Shown here in pieces: positions 41,517 through 51,139 of a stretch of DNA of 64,000 nt. Source of the stretch: Bacteroidales bacterium. GTDB lineage: Bacteria; Bacteroidota; Bacteroidia; Bacteroidales; UBA932. Within the stretch, counting starts at the first letter, position 1; every line of letters starts with the position of its first letter. The translations under genes were made by a program, and so were the position numbers. The notes under the pieces were generated by a model. It saw nothing but the letters and a program-made list of their open reading frames with translations. It was not told the origin of the DNA and searched no databases. The stretch spans positions 1 through 64,000 of the forward strand of contig JAFZVQ010000047.1 of assembly GCA_017617715.1 (NCBI GenBank). Reading direction: 5' to 3'.

Positions 41517-44500
41517 ATGAAAAAAGCTAAACTGTTCTTCAGCGCTTTGTTCCTGCTTCTTGGCGTGACGCTCTCAGCTCAGAACGTCAATATCAAGGGT
41601 ACGGTCAAAGATGCATCCAACGGTGATGGCATTCCCTTTGCGGCCATTCAGGTCAAAGGCACCAGCACCGGTACGACCACGGATGCGAACGGAGCATTCA
41701 GTTTTTCTGCCCCGTCCAACGCAACGCTCATCTTCTCCTCCATCGGTTACATCGCGGAGGAAGTAGCGATCAACGGACGCAGCCAGATCAACGTTTCCCT
41801 GCGTCAGGACGCCGAAGTCCTCGGTGACGCAATCGTTGTTGGTTACGGTTCCGCCAGGAAAGTCGGCAACCTCGTAGGTACAGTCACCACCGTGACCTCC
41901 GACGTCGTCCGCAACGCTCCTGCAGCATCTGCACTCGACAACCTTCAGGGCCAGGTGGCCGGTCTGAGTGTTCTCACCACCGGTGGTATCGCAGGTGACA
42001 ACGCTGTCTCCCTGCAGCTCCACGGTATGGGCTCCCTCGGCTCCAGCACCACTCCGCTCTACATCATCGACGGTATCCCGTCCTCCAGCCGCACCATCAT
42101 GGCGATGAACCCTAACGACATTCTCTCCATCTCGGTGCTCAAGGACGCATCCTCCACTTCCATCTACGGTGCCCGTGCAGCTAACGGTGTCGTCTTCGTG
42201 ACCACCAAGTCCGGCTCCTATGACCAGAAGGCCCGCGTGACCGTCCGTTCGCAGTATGGTATTTCCACCATCGCCAACATGCAGTTCTATGACAACTTCA
42301 TGTCCGGCGACGAGTTGAAAGACTTCTGGCTGCGCACCGGTCAGTTCACCGCCGCCCAGATCAAGGCCAACTACACCGACAAGGGCTACACCGCCAACAC
42401 CAAGTGGCATACCATCTTCCAGCAGTTCAACAATCCCCAGTACCAGAACGACGTCACCATCGAAGGCGGCGGTTCGAAGGTCGCCTACCTCATCAGTGCT
42501 TCCCAGTATCATCAGAGAGGTACTTCCGTGGGCAACTTCTACGATCGCTACACCGTCCGTTCCAACGTCCAGGGACACCCGAAGGATTGGCTCAAGGTTG
42601 GTGTCAACCTCAACCTCTCCGGCGACCAGAACCAGCAGAACGGCAACTGGAACAATGCAGCCTTCTCCGATGCAGGCGCATACCTTTCCGGTGGTCTTTC
42701 CTATATGTACAACCCTCTCTATCCCGCCTACAACGAGGACGGAGAGCTCTATCCTGTCAAGTTCCCCACCGGCGCCTCCAACCCTTATTATTATATGGAG
42801 ACCTACCCCGACGTGACCAACCGTTACGGCCTGAATGGCGGCGCTTATGTTGAAATCGAGCCCATCAAGAACCTCAAGTTCCGTTCCCAGCTCGGTACCG
42901 ACACGATGTTCTACTTCGACAACTGGTCATCCCTGCCTTCCAGCAAACTGCGCAGCGGCAAGGGAGCCAAGGGCAAGAGCGCCCAGATGACCTCCAACAA
43001 CACCATCACCAACACGATTGAGTACGGTGCCACCATCGCAAACGATCACCGCTTCTCAGTGCTGGCAGGTCACGAAGGCATCAGCAACTGGTACGACTAT
43101 TTCTCCGCTTCTTCATCCGGCCAGACCGAAGACCGTCTCCTTATCCTCCAGCAGGGTACCCAGGACTCCAAGTCCGTGAGCGAAGCTTCCCAGGCCAGCA
43201 AGTTCCTTTCCTTCTTCGGCCACGCCGACTACAGCTACGCCAGCAAGTACTTCTTCGACGCCACCATCCGTAACGACGCATCTTCCCGTTTCGGTAAGAA
43301 CGTCCGTAACGCTCTGTTCTGGTCTGTCGGTGCCCGCTGGAACCTCAGCAAGGAAGGTTTCATGAAGGAAGCCAACTGGATCAAGAACGCCAGCCTCAAG
43401 GCCAGCTACGGTACCCAGGGTAACGCCGAAATCGGTAACTACAGCCACCTTGCCCTCATCGGCACGATGACCAACTACAACGACGGCAACTCTTGGGCAG
43501 TCGGCCAGCCTTCCAACAAGGACCTCACCTGGGAGAAGCAGTCCCTGCTCTCCGTCGGAGCAAGCGCCCGCTTCTTCGACATGGTGGACCTCGAGGTTGA
43601 GTTCTACGACCGTACCACCAAGGACATGTTGATGGATGTTCCTTATCCCTACACCAGCGGCTTCAGCGAGCTGACCGCCAACGTGAGTGGACTGAAGAAC
43701 ACCGGTGTCGACATCACCCTCGGCGTTGACATCATCCAGACCCCTGACGCCTACCTGCGCTTCAACACCAACTTCAACTACAACAAGGAGAAGGTGTCCG
43801 AGCTCTTCGAGGCAGCATGGGACGAAGACCTCCAGAGGTATCGCTGGATCATGGCATCCGAAGGCCTCGCATACATTCAGGGCCAGCCTGTGGCATTCTA
43901 CTGCCCTATCTATGCAGGTATCGATCCTGAAGACGGCGCCCCTATGTGGTATGTGCCCGGCGACGATCCCGACATCACCACCAAGGACAAGACCACCAAG
44001 GACTTCGACGAGGACGCCCTCATGCAGAACACCGGCCTGCAGCTCACCGCTCCCATCGTCGGTGGTTTCGGCCTGCGCGGCGGCTGGAAGTTCCTCTCCT
44101 TCGCAATGGACTTCGCCTACGTGCTCGGAAAGACCCTCATCAACAATGACCGTTACTTCTACGAGAACGTGAACCAGTTCTCAACATACAACCACCTCAA
44201 GTACGTCAGCGACTACTGGACTCCCAGCAACAAGGACGCCATGTATCCCGACTGGACCAAGGGCTATGTGATGCAGTTCGATACCCACCTGTATGAAGAT
44301 GCATCCTTCCTCCGCCTGAAGAACCTCCAGTTCGGCGTCGCTCTCCCCAACAAGTGGCTCGAGGCCCAGAAACTCTTCGACAGCGTCAAGCTCACTTTCA
44401 CCGGACGTAACCTCTTGACCTTCACCAACTACACCGGTTTGGATCCTGAAATCAGCGGCAACTTGACCTACGGCCGTGTAGGCAATAGCAAACAGTATCT

Positions 44501-44525
44501 CGTCGGTCTTGAGTTCACCTTCTAA
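41517..44525 (+). CDS. SusC/RagA family TonB-linked outer-membrane transporter
   Basis: A 1002-residue outer-membrane protein. Signal peptide MKKAKLFFSALFLLLGVTLS; a CarboxypepD-regulatory-like domain (about 23-100, IKGTVKDASNGDGIPFAAIQ); the TonB box region DAIVVGYGS (about 104-112); a plug (about 115-225, LQGQVAGLSV, YIIDGIPSSSRTIMAMNPND, LKDASSTSIYGARAANGVVF); then a 22-strand-type barrel ending YLVGLEFTF. It imports oligosaccharides or peptides with its SusD partner. It is followed by susD-like and a Calx-beta lipoprotein but no glycosidase or regulator, so the substrate is unknown. It is C- and A-rich in codon use (TCC, AAC, GGT), as in highly expressed genes. Confidence 0.96.
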   Translation: MKKAKLFFSALFLLLGVTLSAQNVNIKGTVKDASNGDGIPFAAIQVKGTSTGTTTDANGAFSFSAPSNATLIFSSIGYIAEEVAINGRSQINVSLRQDAEVLGDAIVVGYGSARKVGNLVGTVTTVTSDVVRNAPAASALDNLQGQVAGLSVLTTGGIAGDNAVSLQLHGMGSLGSSTTPLYIIDGIPSSSRTIMAMNPNDILSISVLKDASSTSIYGARAANGVVFVTTKSGSYDQKARVTVRSQYGISTIANMQFYDNFMSGDELKDFWLRTGQFTAAQIKANYTDKGYTANTKWHTIFQQFNNPQYQNDVTIEGGGSKVAYLISASQYHQRGTSVGNFYDRYTVRSNVQGHPKDWLKVGVNLNLSGDQNQQNGNWNNAAFSDAGAYLSGGLSYMYNPLYPAYNEDGELYPVKFPTGASNPYYYMETYPDVTNRYGLNGGAYVEIEPIKNLKFRSQLGTDTMFYFDNWSSLPSSKLRSGKGAKGKSAQMTSNNTITNTIEYGATIANDHRFSVLAGHEGISNWYDYFSASSSGQTEDRLLILQQGTQDSKSVSEASQASKFLSFFGHADYSYASKYFFDATIRNDASSRFGKNVRNALFWSVGARWNLSKEGFMKEANWIKNASLKASYGTQGNAEIGNYSHLALIGTMTNYNDGNSWAVGQPSNKDLTWEKQSLLSVGASARFFDMVDLEVEFYDRTTKDMLMDVPYPYTSGFSELTANVSGLKNTGVDITLGVDIIQTPDAYLRFNTNFNYNKEKVSELFEAAWDEDLQRYRWIMASEGLAYIQGQPVAFYCPIYAGIDPEDGAPMWYVPGDDPDITTKDKTTKDFDEDALMQNTGLQLTAPIVGGFGLRGGWKFLSFAMDFAYVLGKTLINNDRYFYENVNQFSTYNHLKYVSDYWTPSNKDAMYPDWTKGYVMQFDTHLYEDASFLRLKNLQFGVALPNKWLEAQKLFDSVKLTFTGRNLLTFTNYTGLDPEISGNLTYGRVGNSKQYLVGLEFTF

Positions 44526-44537
44526 AATATCGCAGCA

Positions 44538-46040
44538 ATGAAAAGAATATTTACATACATCATTTCGGCTGTCGCTTCAGTCTCCCTGCTCGCATCCTGC
44601 GACCTGGACATCTACCCTATCAGTTCCATCGCCTACGATGAGGACGCCCAGCTCATTCAGACCGCTGCCAACCTCACCGCTCTCGAGAATGGTTTGCTCC
44701 AGTCTTACAGAACCTACCAGATGGGTGAGTTCACCATCGCCAGCGAAGTCGAGATGGACTGCTTCAACGCAACCATCGACTATGGTAACAACTACGGCGG
44801 CATCCACAAGACCGACTACAACTTCACATCCAGCGACTACTATGTCGAGGATTACTGGAGCTATAGCTACAGCGCTATCAAGAACTACAACATCTTCATA
44901 GCTTCCGCCGACAACGTGAGCGACGACCTCAAGGAAGCTGCGGCAGTTGCAAAGGGCGAAGCCTACTTCCTCCGCGCAGCCACCTACCTCAACCTTGCCC
45001 GTCACTTCGGTAAGGCCTACAAGGCCGCTTCCGCCGGCACCGACCTCTGCGTGCCTCTCGTGCTCGTGTACGATCAGGCCGAGAAGCCCGCTCGCGCCAC
45101 CGTCCAGGCCGTTTACGAACAGATCAAGGCCGACCTCGACCAGGCTGCCACTCTCCTGGCAGGTGTCAAGGGTGAGCCCCGCAAGGACAGGCCCAGCATC
45201 GACGCCGTCAACGCTCTGTACGCCCGCTACTATCTTGATATAGCCGACTACAAGAACGCCGCCGCCTTTGCCCACAAGGTGATCGACACCAACGCCTACA
45301 CCCTCGCTGCCACCGCTGAGGCGATGACCGCCGAGTATGTCAACGACGAAGGCACCGAGCCCATCTACCAGGTCCATGCCCGCCTCGCTGAAGGCACCAA
45401 CGCCAATGTCGCCTACACCTACTATCAGGCAGACGACACCAAGGGCAAGATCTTCAGGCCTTATTTCATCCCCACCAAGACCGTCATCGACGCCTATGAT
45501 GCTGGCGACCTCCGTTTCGGCGCATGGTTCGACAACAAGGAGTGGGTCCTGATGAACGGCAGCTTCGTCCAGGGTCAATTCTATGTGTTCACGAAGTACT
45601 GGGGCAATCCCGCCCTCACTTCCAACCTCAGGAACGGCCGTCAGGCTCCCAAGCCCTTCATGATTGGTGAGCAGTATCTGATCGCCGCCGAGGCAGAGCT
45701 TGCTGCAGGCAATGCTGCCGCAGCCAAGGCAGACCTCAATGTCCTCCAGGCCGCCCGTGCAGCCACCCAGACAGAGGCCACCGTCGACAACATCCGCAAG
45801 GAGTGGCTCCGTGAGACCGTCGGTGAAGGATACCGTATGACTTGCCTCAAGCGCTGGGGTATCGGCTACAACAAACGTCCCATGCAGACCGGTGCCGAAA
45901 ATATTGTCAACACCGGCGACGTGTTCGACGGCAAGGTCTTCAAGGCCGACGACTATCACTTCCAGTGGCCTATCCCTTCGCACGAGAGGAAGATCAACAA
46001 GAATCTGGTGCAGAACGATGGCTATGACATTTCTGAATAA
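44538..46040 (+). CDS. SusD/RagB family nutrient-binding lipoprotein
   Basis: A 500-residue surface lipoprotein that forms the lid on the SusC-like pore. The signal peptide ends in a lipobox (SVSLLASC). SusD landmarks: YWSYSYSAIKNYNIFIASAD, AKGEAYFLRAATYLNLARHF (TPR helix), YARYYLDIADYKNAAAFAHK, and the C-terminal NVLQAARAATQTEATVDNIR then KEWLRETVGEGYRMTCLKRW. It starts 12 bases after susC. The pair defines a minimal nutrient-uptake locus. Confidence 0.96.
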   Translation: MKRIFTYIISAVASVSLLASCDLDIYPISSIAYDEDAQLIQTAANLTALENGLLQSYRTYQMGEFTIASEVEMDCFNATIDYGNNYGGIHKTDYNFTSSDYYVEDYWSYSYSAIKNYNIFIASADNVSDDLKEAAAVAKGEAYFLRAATYLNLARHFGKAYKAASAGTDLCVPLVLVYDQAEKPARATVQAVYEQIKADLDQAATLLAGVKGEPRKDRPSIDAVNALYARYYLDIADYKNAAAFAHKVIDTNAYTLAATAEAMTAEYVNDEGTEPIYQVHARLAEGTNANVAYTYYQADDTKGKIFRPYFIPTKTVIDAYDAGDLRFGAWFDNKEWVLMNGSFVQGQFYVFTKYWGNPALTSNLRNGRQAPKPFMIGEQYLIAAEAELAAGNAAAAKADLNVLQAARAATQTEATVDNIRKEWLRETVGEGYRMTCLKRWGIGYNKRPMQTGAENIVNTGDVFDGKVFKADDYHFQWPIPSHERKINKNLVQNDGYDISE

Positions 46041-46058
46041 TTCTAAAACAGCAAGGAA

Positions 46059-46898
46059 ATGAAAACTATCTATAAAGTATTGATTGGCGCAGCCGCCCTT
46101 GTTGCTCTTCTTTCTTCCTGCAACAATAAGATAGAATATAAGAGCGTGCCCTTCGTGGTGCTGGGCTCCAAGTCTGCAAACGTCAAGGAAGACGCCGGAA
46201 AAGTGAGCGTGGATGTTGTCGCATGCAACCTCACCGCCCCTTGCACCGTCACCTATACTATCAAAGGTGATGCAGTTGCCGGTAAGCACTATAAGATGGC
46301 TGACAACAGCGGCGTGATCAACTTCAACGAAAGCGGTAGCCAGACCATCGAGTTCGAGATCATCAACCATCCCAACGAGTATCTTGGCAATGCAAGCCTC
46401 AAGCTTGAAATCGCCGAAGTCTCCGAAGGTGTTGAGATCGGAGCCGTGAAGGCCTTCTCGATGAATATCCTCGACAACGACATCCCCGTCGACTGGACAT
46501 TCGTCGAAGGACAGTGGACCGCCCAGGATTATGAGGACGGCGCTCCTTCCGGATCTGCCTACAAAGTGGACATCAAGAAGATTGACGAGACCACCGTGTC
46601 CATGATCAACCTATGGGACGGCGGCACCGCCATCACCGGCACCATTTCTTTCGATAAGGCTGCCAACACTGCAACCATGGGCTTCACTCCTATGCAGAAC
46701 ATCTTCGATGCTACCGCATATGGCTATGGTCAGCTCATGCTCCTCGGCCACAACGGGGACAACTGGTCCACCACCGCTCCCGCACAGGCCTCCGTTACAG
46801 CAGCAGGTATCGAGATGGGTCCTTGGGGCCTCCTCATCACTGCCGGTCAGTACGCAGGTTATCTCTATGGTGGCTACACCACTACTTTCACAAAATAA
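46059..46898 (+). CDS. Calx-beta-domain lipoprotein, third gene of the SusC/D locus
   Basis: A 279-residue lipoprotein: MKTIYKVLIGAAALVALLSS then the lipobox Cys. Residues about 30-150 form a Calx-beta-like immunoglobulin fold (ANVKEDAGKVSVDVVACNLT, GDAVAGKHYKMADNSGVINF, SQTIEFEIINHPNEYLGNAS). The C-terminal ~130 residues are a beta-rich domain ending GGYTTTFTK, possibly a ligand-binding surface domain like SusE/SusF-position proteins. By position it should bind the same substrate as SusC/D; this is inference. A strong terminator follows. Confidence 0.82.
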   Translation: MKTIYKVLIGAAALVALLSSCNNKIEYKSVPFVVLGSKSANVKEDAGKVSVDVVACNLTAPCTVTYTIKGDAVAGKHYKMADNSGVINFNESGSQTIEFEIINHPNEYLGNASLKLEIAEVSEGVEIGAVKAFSMNILDNDIPVDWTFVEGQWTAQDYEDGAPSGSAYKVDIKKIDETTVSMINLWDGGTAITGTISFDKAANTATMGFTPMQNIFDATAYGYGQLMLLGHNGDNWSTTAPAQASVTAAGIEMGPWGLLITAGQYAGYLYGGYTTTFTK

Positions 46899-46915
46899 TT
46901 TGTGATTAAACTTTT

Positions 46916-46957
46916 AAAAGCCCGCTCCCGTCAAGTTGGTCGGGAACGGGCTTTTAT
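46916..46957 (+). terminator. Terminator of the SusC/D locus
   Basis: A 15-bp stem with one mismatch (46916-46930 with 46941-46955, AAGCCCG/CGGGCTT core), a 10-base loop, then TTTTATT. It separates the SusC/D locus from the next operon, which begins 15 bases later. Confidence 0.9.
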
Positions 46958-46971
46958 TAAAAAACAAAAAA

Positions 46972-47670
46972 ATGAAAAGAATCCTTTTGCTTATTGCGGC
47001 CATCTGCTTTATCACTCCCCTCTTCGCGGCCACTCCGTTCGAGCCCAGGGAGACCTGGCCATATTTATACGAGAACTTCATGCCCGGAGCCGTGAGGACC
47101 AGCAGCGGAGCCCTGATAGCAGAGGGTAAGTACAACGTCTGCATTGCCGACGGTTCGCTGCACTACATTGCCGAGGACAAGGTGATGAAAGCGGACATGG
47201 CATCCATCTTCACCGCAATGGTGGGAGAAGACGTGTACGTGAAAGTCCGGGGCGCAATGTACAAGGTCCTGGCAGAGAACGACTACGGCAGCATCATTGA
47301 AGGAGTGGAAGTGGATTGGGACGAGATGAACAAAGTCGAGGTTGGATACGGAGTGTCCGTATCTTCTTCCTCCAAGCACGGGCTCAACGTTTTCGCCCTT
47401 GAAAGCGGCGGCAACGTCAACATCCTCAACGAACGGATCCAGGTGGTCCAGGACAACAAGATGCGCGGCAAAGTGGTTCCCCTCAAGGTGACCACATACA
47501 TTTATTGCCACAACCGCCTCACCCGCGCAAGCAAATCCGACGTGCTCGACCTTCCGGGCATAGACAAGAAGGATGCGGGAGATTTCATCAAGAAGGAAAA
47601 AATCAAGTGGAGAAAGACCGACTCTCTCCTCAAGGTGCTTGAATACATAGGCACACACACAGCAGAATAA
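46972..47670 (+). CDS. Exported protein of unknown function, first of the subtilase operon
   Basis: A 232-residue protein with a Sec signal (MKRILLLIAAICFITPLFAA) and no lipobox. The mature part has mixed alpha/beta content (PFEPRETWPYLYENFMPGAV, YNVCIADGSLHYIAEDKVMK, MASIFTAMVGEDVYVKVRGA) and a Lys-rich C-terminus (FIKKEKIKWRKTDSLLKVLE). I do not recognise the family. The start at 46972 places the signal peptide first; an upstream in-frame start falls in the terminator. It is followed by the T9SS subtilase (6-base gap) and the PorV-like barrel, so it may serve that secreted protease. Confidence 0.75.
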   Translation: MKRILLLIAAICFITPLFAATPFEPRETWPYLYENFMPGAVRTSSGALIAEGKYNVCIADGSLHYIAEDKVMKADMASIFTAMVGEDVYVKVRGAMYKVLAENDYGSIIEGVEVDWDEMNKVEVGYGVSVSSSSKHGLNVFALESGGNVNILNERIQVVQDNKMRGKVVPLKVTTYIYCHNRLTRASKSDVLDLPGIDKKDAGDFIKKEKIKWRKTDSLLKVLEYIGTHTAE

Positions 47671-47676
47671 TCCGCT

Positions 47677-50283
47677 ATGCGAAAACTTTTCTTGCTTTCA
47701 ACGCTTCTGGCAATCGCATCCTGTACTGTACAGATGCCGGTGGAGCCGGAATCGGAAGTCCGGGAGCAAAACTCCACGGCCATCATTCCCGGGGAACTCG
47801 AAGTGGAGTTTTCCGAGGAAATGATTGCCCGGCTGGAGGCCGGTTTCAAAGCCGGAAGCCTTGAGACAAAATCTCCGGGCCTCAATTCAGCCTTTTCGTC
47901 TCTCGGCGTATATTCAGTTGAACGCATTTTCCCCGATGCCGGAGAGTGGGAGCCTCGCCATCGCAAGGCCGGCCTGCACCGCTGGTATCGCATCAAATAC
48001 AACCCCGAGGTCATTGCTACCAAGGCCGCCAACGATTTCTATGGCGTGCCGGGAGTGGATTACGCCGAGCCCTGCCGTAAAATCAAACTGACGGGCTTCT
48101 TCGACGATCCCATGGCAGACAAGCAGTGGGCGCTCTACAACGACGGCCAGCCGAGCTCAACCCACAGCGCCGGATATGACGTCAATGTCTATCCTGTCTG
48201 GGAACGCTTCTCGACAGGCAGCAGCGACGTGATAGTGGCCGTGCTTGATGAGGGCGTGCAGCTGGACCATCCGGACCTCAGACAGTGCACAATCCCGGGT
48301 GGAACAGACGGCAGCAAATCGTTTGTCGACGGGTATGTCGGGTATAATATCATTCAAGGCGACCACGGGACGCACTGCGCCGGCGTGATTGCCGCATCCA
48401 ATGACAACGGATTAGGAATCAACGGAATAGCGGGCGGAAGCAAAGGTAAGCCCGGCGTGAGAATCATGTCCTGCGTCATACTCATGGACGACCCCAACGA
48501 GCCCGGTAAGACCCTGAACGGCTCTTCCTACGATGGCATGGTGTGGGCGGCCGACCACGGCGCCATTATATCCAGCAACAGCTGGACCTATGTCTATGAA
48601 AGCGAAACCGACGCATCCAGGGGAAGGGTGGGCAGCATGGGCGCCGCCATTGATTATTTCATAGAATATGCCGGATGCGACAAGGAAACCGGCAACCAGA
48701 GGCCGGACAGCCCGATGAAGGGAGGCGTCGTCATTTTTGCCGCCGGTAATGACGGATGGCAGCATGCATGGCCGTCCATGTACGACAAAGTCATAGCAGT
48801 GGGCGCCATCGGATCCAAAGGCAGCAGGGCTTATTACTCCAATTTCGGAGACTGGGTGGATATATGTGCCCCGGGCGGTGACGCCAAGGTCGGGCCGCAG
48901 ATATTGAGCTGCGTGTCCGGCAGCAAATACGGAAACATGCAGGGCACTTCGATGGCCTGCCCGCACGTGAGCGGTGTGGCAGCGCTTATTGTATCCCATT
49001 TCGGCGGGCCCGGTTTCACCAACGAAATGCTTGTCGAAAGGCTACTTAAAGGCGCCAGCACAAAGAAGGCTCCGTACCTGGGCAAAGTGGGTCCGCTTGT
49101 GGATGCCATGGGTTCTTTCACCTACGACAGCACCGTCGCCCCGGATCCTGCGGATGCCGTGAAATGCAGCGCCACATCCAATTATATCACCTGCACATGG
49201 AAAGTCACGGCCGACCGGGACGATGTCAAGACCTATGGCTACAGGGTCTTCGTGTCTTCCGACCGAAGCGACTTTGAAAGCCTGGATCCGGCCGTCGTCC
49301 CGCAGGGGCTCCGATACTCCGACGTGGAGGTTTTGCGCGTGCCAGTAGGCGAAGACATATCCGTGACCCTGGACGACCTGGGTTTTGAGACCGACTACTA
49401 CCTTGCCGTGGCCGCATACGACTATGCCGGCAATTTCTCCGCATTGTCCGGTATTTCCGAAATAAGGACCGGCGTCAACTCCGCCCCGGTAATCACTCTC
49501 CCCAGCGACCTTGCCCTGACCTACAAAGCTTTTGAAAAGCGCACGTTCGAGATTTCCATCTCCGAACCGGACAACCACGAATTCAAGGTTTCTACCGACT
49601 CAGACTCCGATGCCTTCTCGTCCTGGTTCTCCAATAATGTTTTGCATTGCACCATCGACGCCCTTAAAGCTGAATACGGCACCCACACCGTCGTGATCAC
49701 GGCTACCGACAAATACGGTCTTGCCGCCACATACAAACTGACCTACGAAGTGCTGGCCAACCATGCGCCGGAGGTTATCGGGAGCGTTGAGAACATATTT
49801 TTCAGCGCCATAGGCGCATCGAAGGAAAAGTCTCTGGCCGAACTGTTCCGTGATGCAGACGGAGAGACGCTGGACTACAACTACAGCAATTCCGTTGCCG
49901 GCGTTGCCCATCTCTATCCCACCGAAGGCATAGTGCGCATATCCGCCACCGGTTTCGGTCTGACGGAATCCACCATCACCGCCACCGACGCCCGCGGCGA
50001 GAGCGCAGTCGTGCGCTTCCGCATTTTCGTGCAGAATCCCGGACGCGCCGTGGATATCTATCCCAACCCGGTGAAGACGCAGTTGAACATTCGTCCTGCA
50101 TCTGAAGGGCAGCTTGAAGTCACCATCACCAACAAGATTGGCGCTGTGGTGTATTACGGAAAGAGCGACGTCTCTCCGTTCTATCCCTTGGAAATAAATG
50201 TAAAGGACTTTGTCCCTGGCTCATATTCAGTCCGTATCAATGGCGCCGGCATCGACGGTTCCTACACCATCGTCAAAATCTAA
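47677..50283 (+). CDS. Subtilase (S8) with type IX secretion C-terminal domain
   Basis: An 868-residue secreted protease. The catalytic residues are Asp191 (VAVLDEGVQLDHPDL), His230 (GDHGTHCAG) and Ser425 (GTSMACPHVSG), with oxyanion Asn358 (AAGND). An N-terminal propeptide-like region (about 35-135) precedes the catalytic domain, and fibronectin III and cadherin-like beta domains fill 480-780. The last ~75 residues (AVDIYPNPVKTQLNIRP to GSYTIVKI) are a T9SS type A sorting domain. The signal peptide MRKLFLLSTLLAIASC fits a lipobox, which is odd for T9SS cargo. The next gene is a PorV-like barrel. Confidence 0.92.
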   Translation: MRKLFLLSTLLAIASCTVQMPVEPESEVREQNSTAIIPGELEVEFSEEMIARLEAGFKAGSLETKSPGLNSAFSSLGVYSVERIFPDAGEWEPRHRKAGLHRWYRIKYNPEVIATKAANDFYGVPGVDYAEPCRKIKLTGFFDDPMADKQWALYNDGQPSSTHSAGYDVNVYPVWERFSTGSSDVIVAVLDEGVQLDHPDLRQCTIPGGTDGSKSFVDGYVGYNIIQGDHGTHCAGVIAASNDNGLGINGIAGGSKGKPGVRIMSCVILMDDPNEPGKTLNGSSYDGMVWAADHGAIISSNSWTYVYESETDASRGRVGSMGAAIDYFIEYAGCDKETGNQRPDSPMKGGVVIFAAGNDGWQHAWPSMYDKVIAVGAIGSKGSRAYYSNFGDWVDICAPGGDAKVGPQILSCVSGSKYGNMQGTSMACPHVSGVAALIVSHFGGPGFTNEMLVERLLKGASTKKAPYLGKVGPLVDAMGSFTYDSTVAPDPADAVKCSATSNYITCTWKVTADRDDVKTYGYRVFVSSDRSDFESLDPAVVPQGLRYSDVEVLRVPVGEDISVTLDDLGFETDYYLAVAAYDYAGNFSALSGISEIRTGVNSAPVITLPSDLALTYKAFEKRTFEISISEPDNHEFKVSTDSDSDAFSSWFSNNVLHCTIDALKAEYGTHTVVITATDKYGLAATYKLTYEVLANHAPEVIGSVENIFFSAIGASKEKSLAELFRDADGETLDYNYSNSVAGVAHLYPTEGIVRISATGFGLTESTITATDARGESAVVRFRIFVQNPGRAVDIYPNPVKTQLNIRPASEGQLEVTITNKIGAVVYYGKSDVSPFYPLEINVKDFVPGSYSVRINGAGIDGSYTIVKI

Positions 50284-50287
50284 GCTT

Positions 50288-51139
50288 ATGAGAAGACTGA
50301 TTATCACCACAATAGCGCTAATGGGCATCACGCTCGGCGCCGCGGCGCAAAGCGTTCCTTCATTGCTGATCCCCACGGACAGCCGTTCGCTGGCCATGGG
50401 CGGCGTGGCCCGTCCGCTGACAAACTCCAGCGCGCTGGACGCCCAGGGCTTCTTCGGATTGTGGGCTCCCAATAATATCAAGAGCACTATGACGGGGGGC
50501 GACGTGTCCGTCTGCCTTGGCCGCAGCGTCCTTCTGACCCTTGAAGGCAAGGCTTTCCTGGACACTCCCTATGAAGAGACCGGGGATCAGGGCAACGTGA
50601 AGAACACCTTCCGGCCTTACGACTTCAATATTGCGCTCGGAGGCGCGTACTTTATCAGCGATTGGTTCTACGCCGGCATGAAACTGCGGGCGGTGACTTC
50701 GTTCCTTTCCAACAAAGGCAAAGGAAGCGCCTTCTGCGGTGATATTTTCGCCGGCTATGGCGGAGATAAATGGTCCGCCTCCCTTGCAGGCCGCAATTTG
50801 GGCACTAAAATCGACTACGGCAGCGGTGCGCACGCCCTGCCCGCCCTGGTGGCTGTGAACGGCGAATATCGCCCCCTGGAGGGCCTTAAAGCCGGTGCCG
50901 AGGTGGATTATCTGTTCAGCGGGGCGCTTATGGCTGCCGCCGGTGTTGAATACGGCTTCGCAGACATGGTGTTTGCAAGGGCCGGTTTCCACTACGGCGA
51001 CCCGGCCAAAGCCCTTCCCACCTTCGCTTCCGCCGGCATAGGCGGCAAGTTTATGGGGATCCGCCTGGACGCCACCATTCTGTTCCTCTCCGAAACCCTC
51101 GGAAACAGTTTCCTTGTAAGCCTGGGATACGCCTTCTAA
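50288..51139 (+). CDS. PorV/PorQ-like outer-membrane beta-barrel protein
   Basis: A 283-residue protein with a Sec signal (MRRLIITTIALMGITLGAAA) and an alternating, Gly/aromatic-rich pattern of a FadL-fold barrel. Typical stretches of the PorV/PorQ family are PTDSRSLAMGGVARPLTNSS, IALGGAYFISDWFYAGMKLR, FAGYGGDKWSASLAGRNLG and a C-terminal [11 protein letters not shown]. PorV-type proteins carry T9SS cargo to the attachment complex, so a link with the subtilase 4 bases upstream is likely. Its stop codon overlaps that of the convergent atpG. Confidence 0.8.
   Translation: MRRLIITTIALMGITLGAAAQSVPSLLIPTDSRSLAMGGVARPLTNSSALDAQGFFGLWAPNNIKSTMTGGDVSVCLGRSVLLTLEGKAFLDTPYEETGDQGNVKNTFRPYDFNIALGGAYFISDWFYAGMKLRAVTSFLSNKGKGSAFCGDIFAGYGGDKWSASLAGRNLGTKIDYGSGAHALPALVAVNGEYRPLEGLKAGAEVDYLFSGALMAAAGVEYGFADMVFARAGFHYGDPAKALPTFASAGIGGKFMGIRLDATILFLSETLGNSFLVSLGYAF

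Noticed and set aside
44577..46370. 597-codon open frame on the minus strand opposite the susD-like gene
   Set aside because: Antisense to a complete SusD and lipoprotein gene; the Val/Gly/Leu-rich translation reflects the host codon bias.
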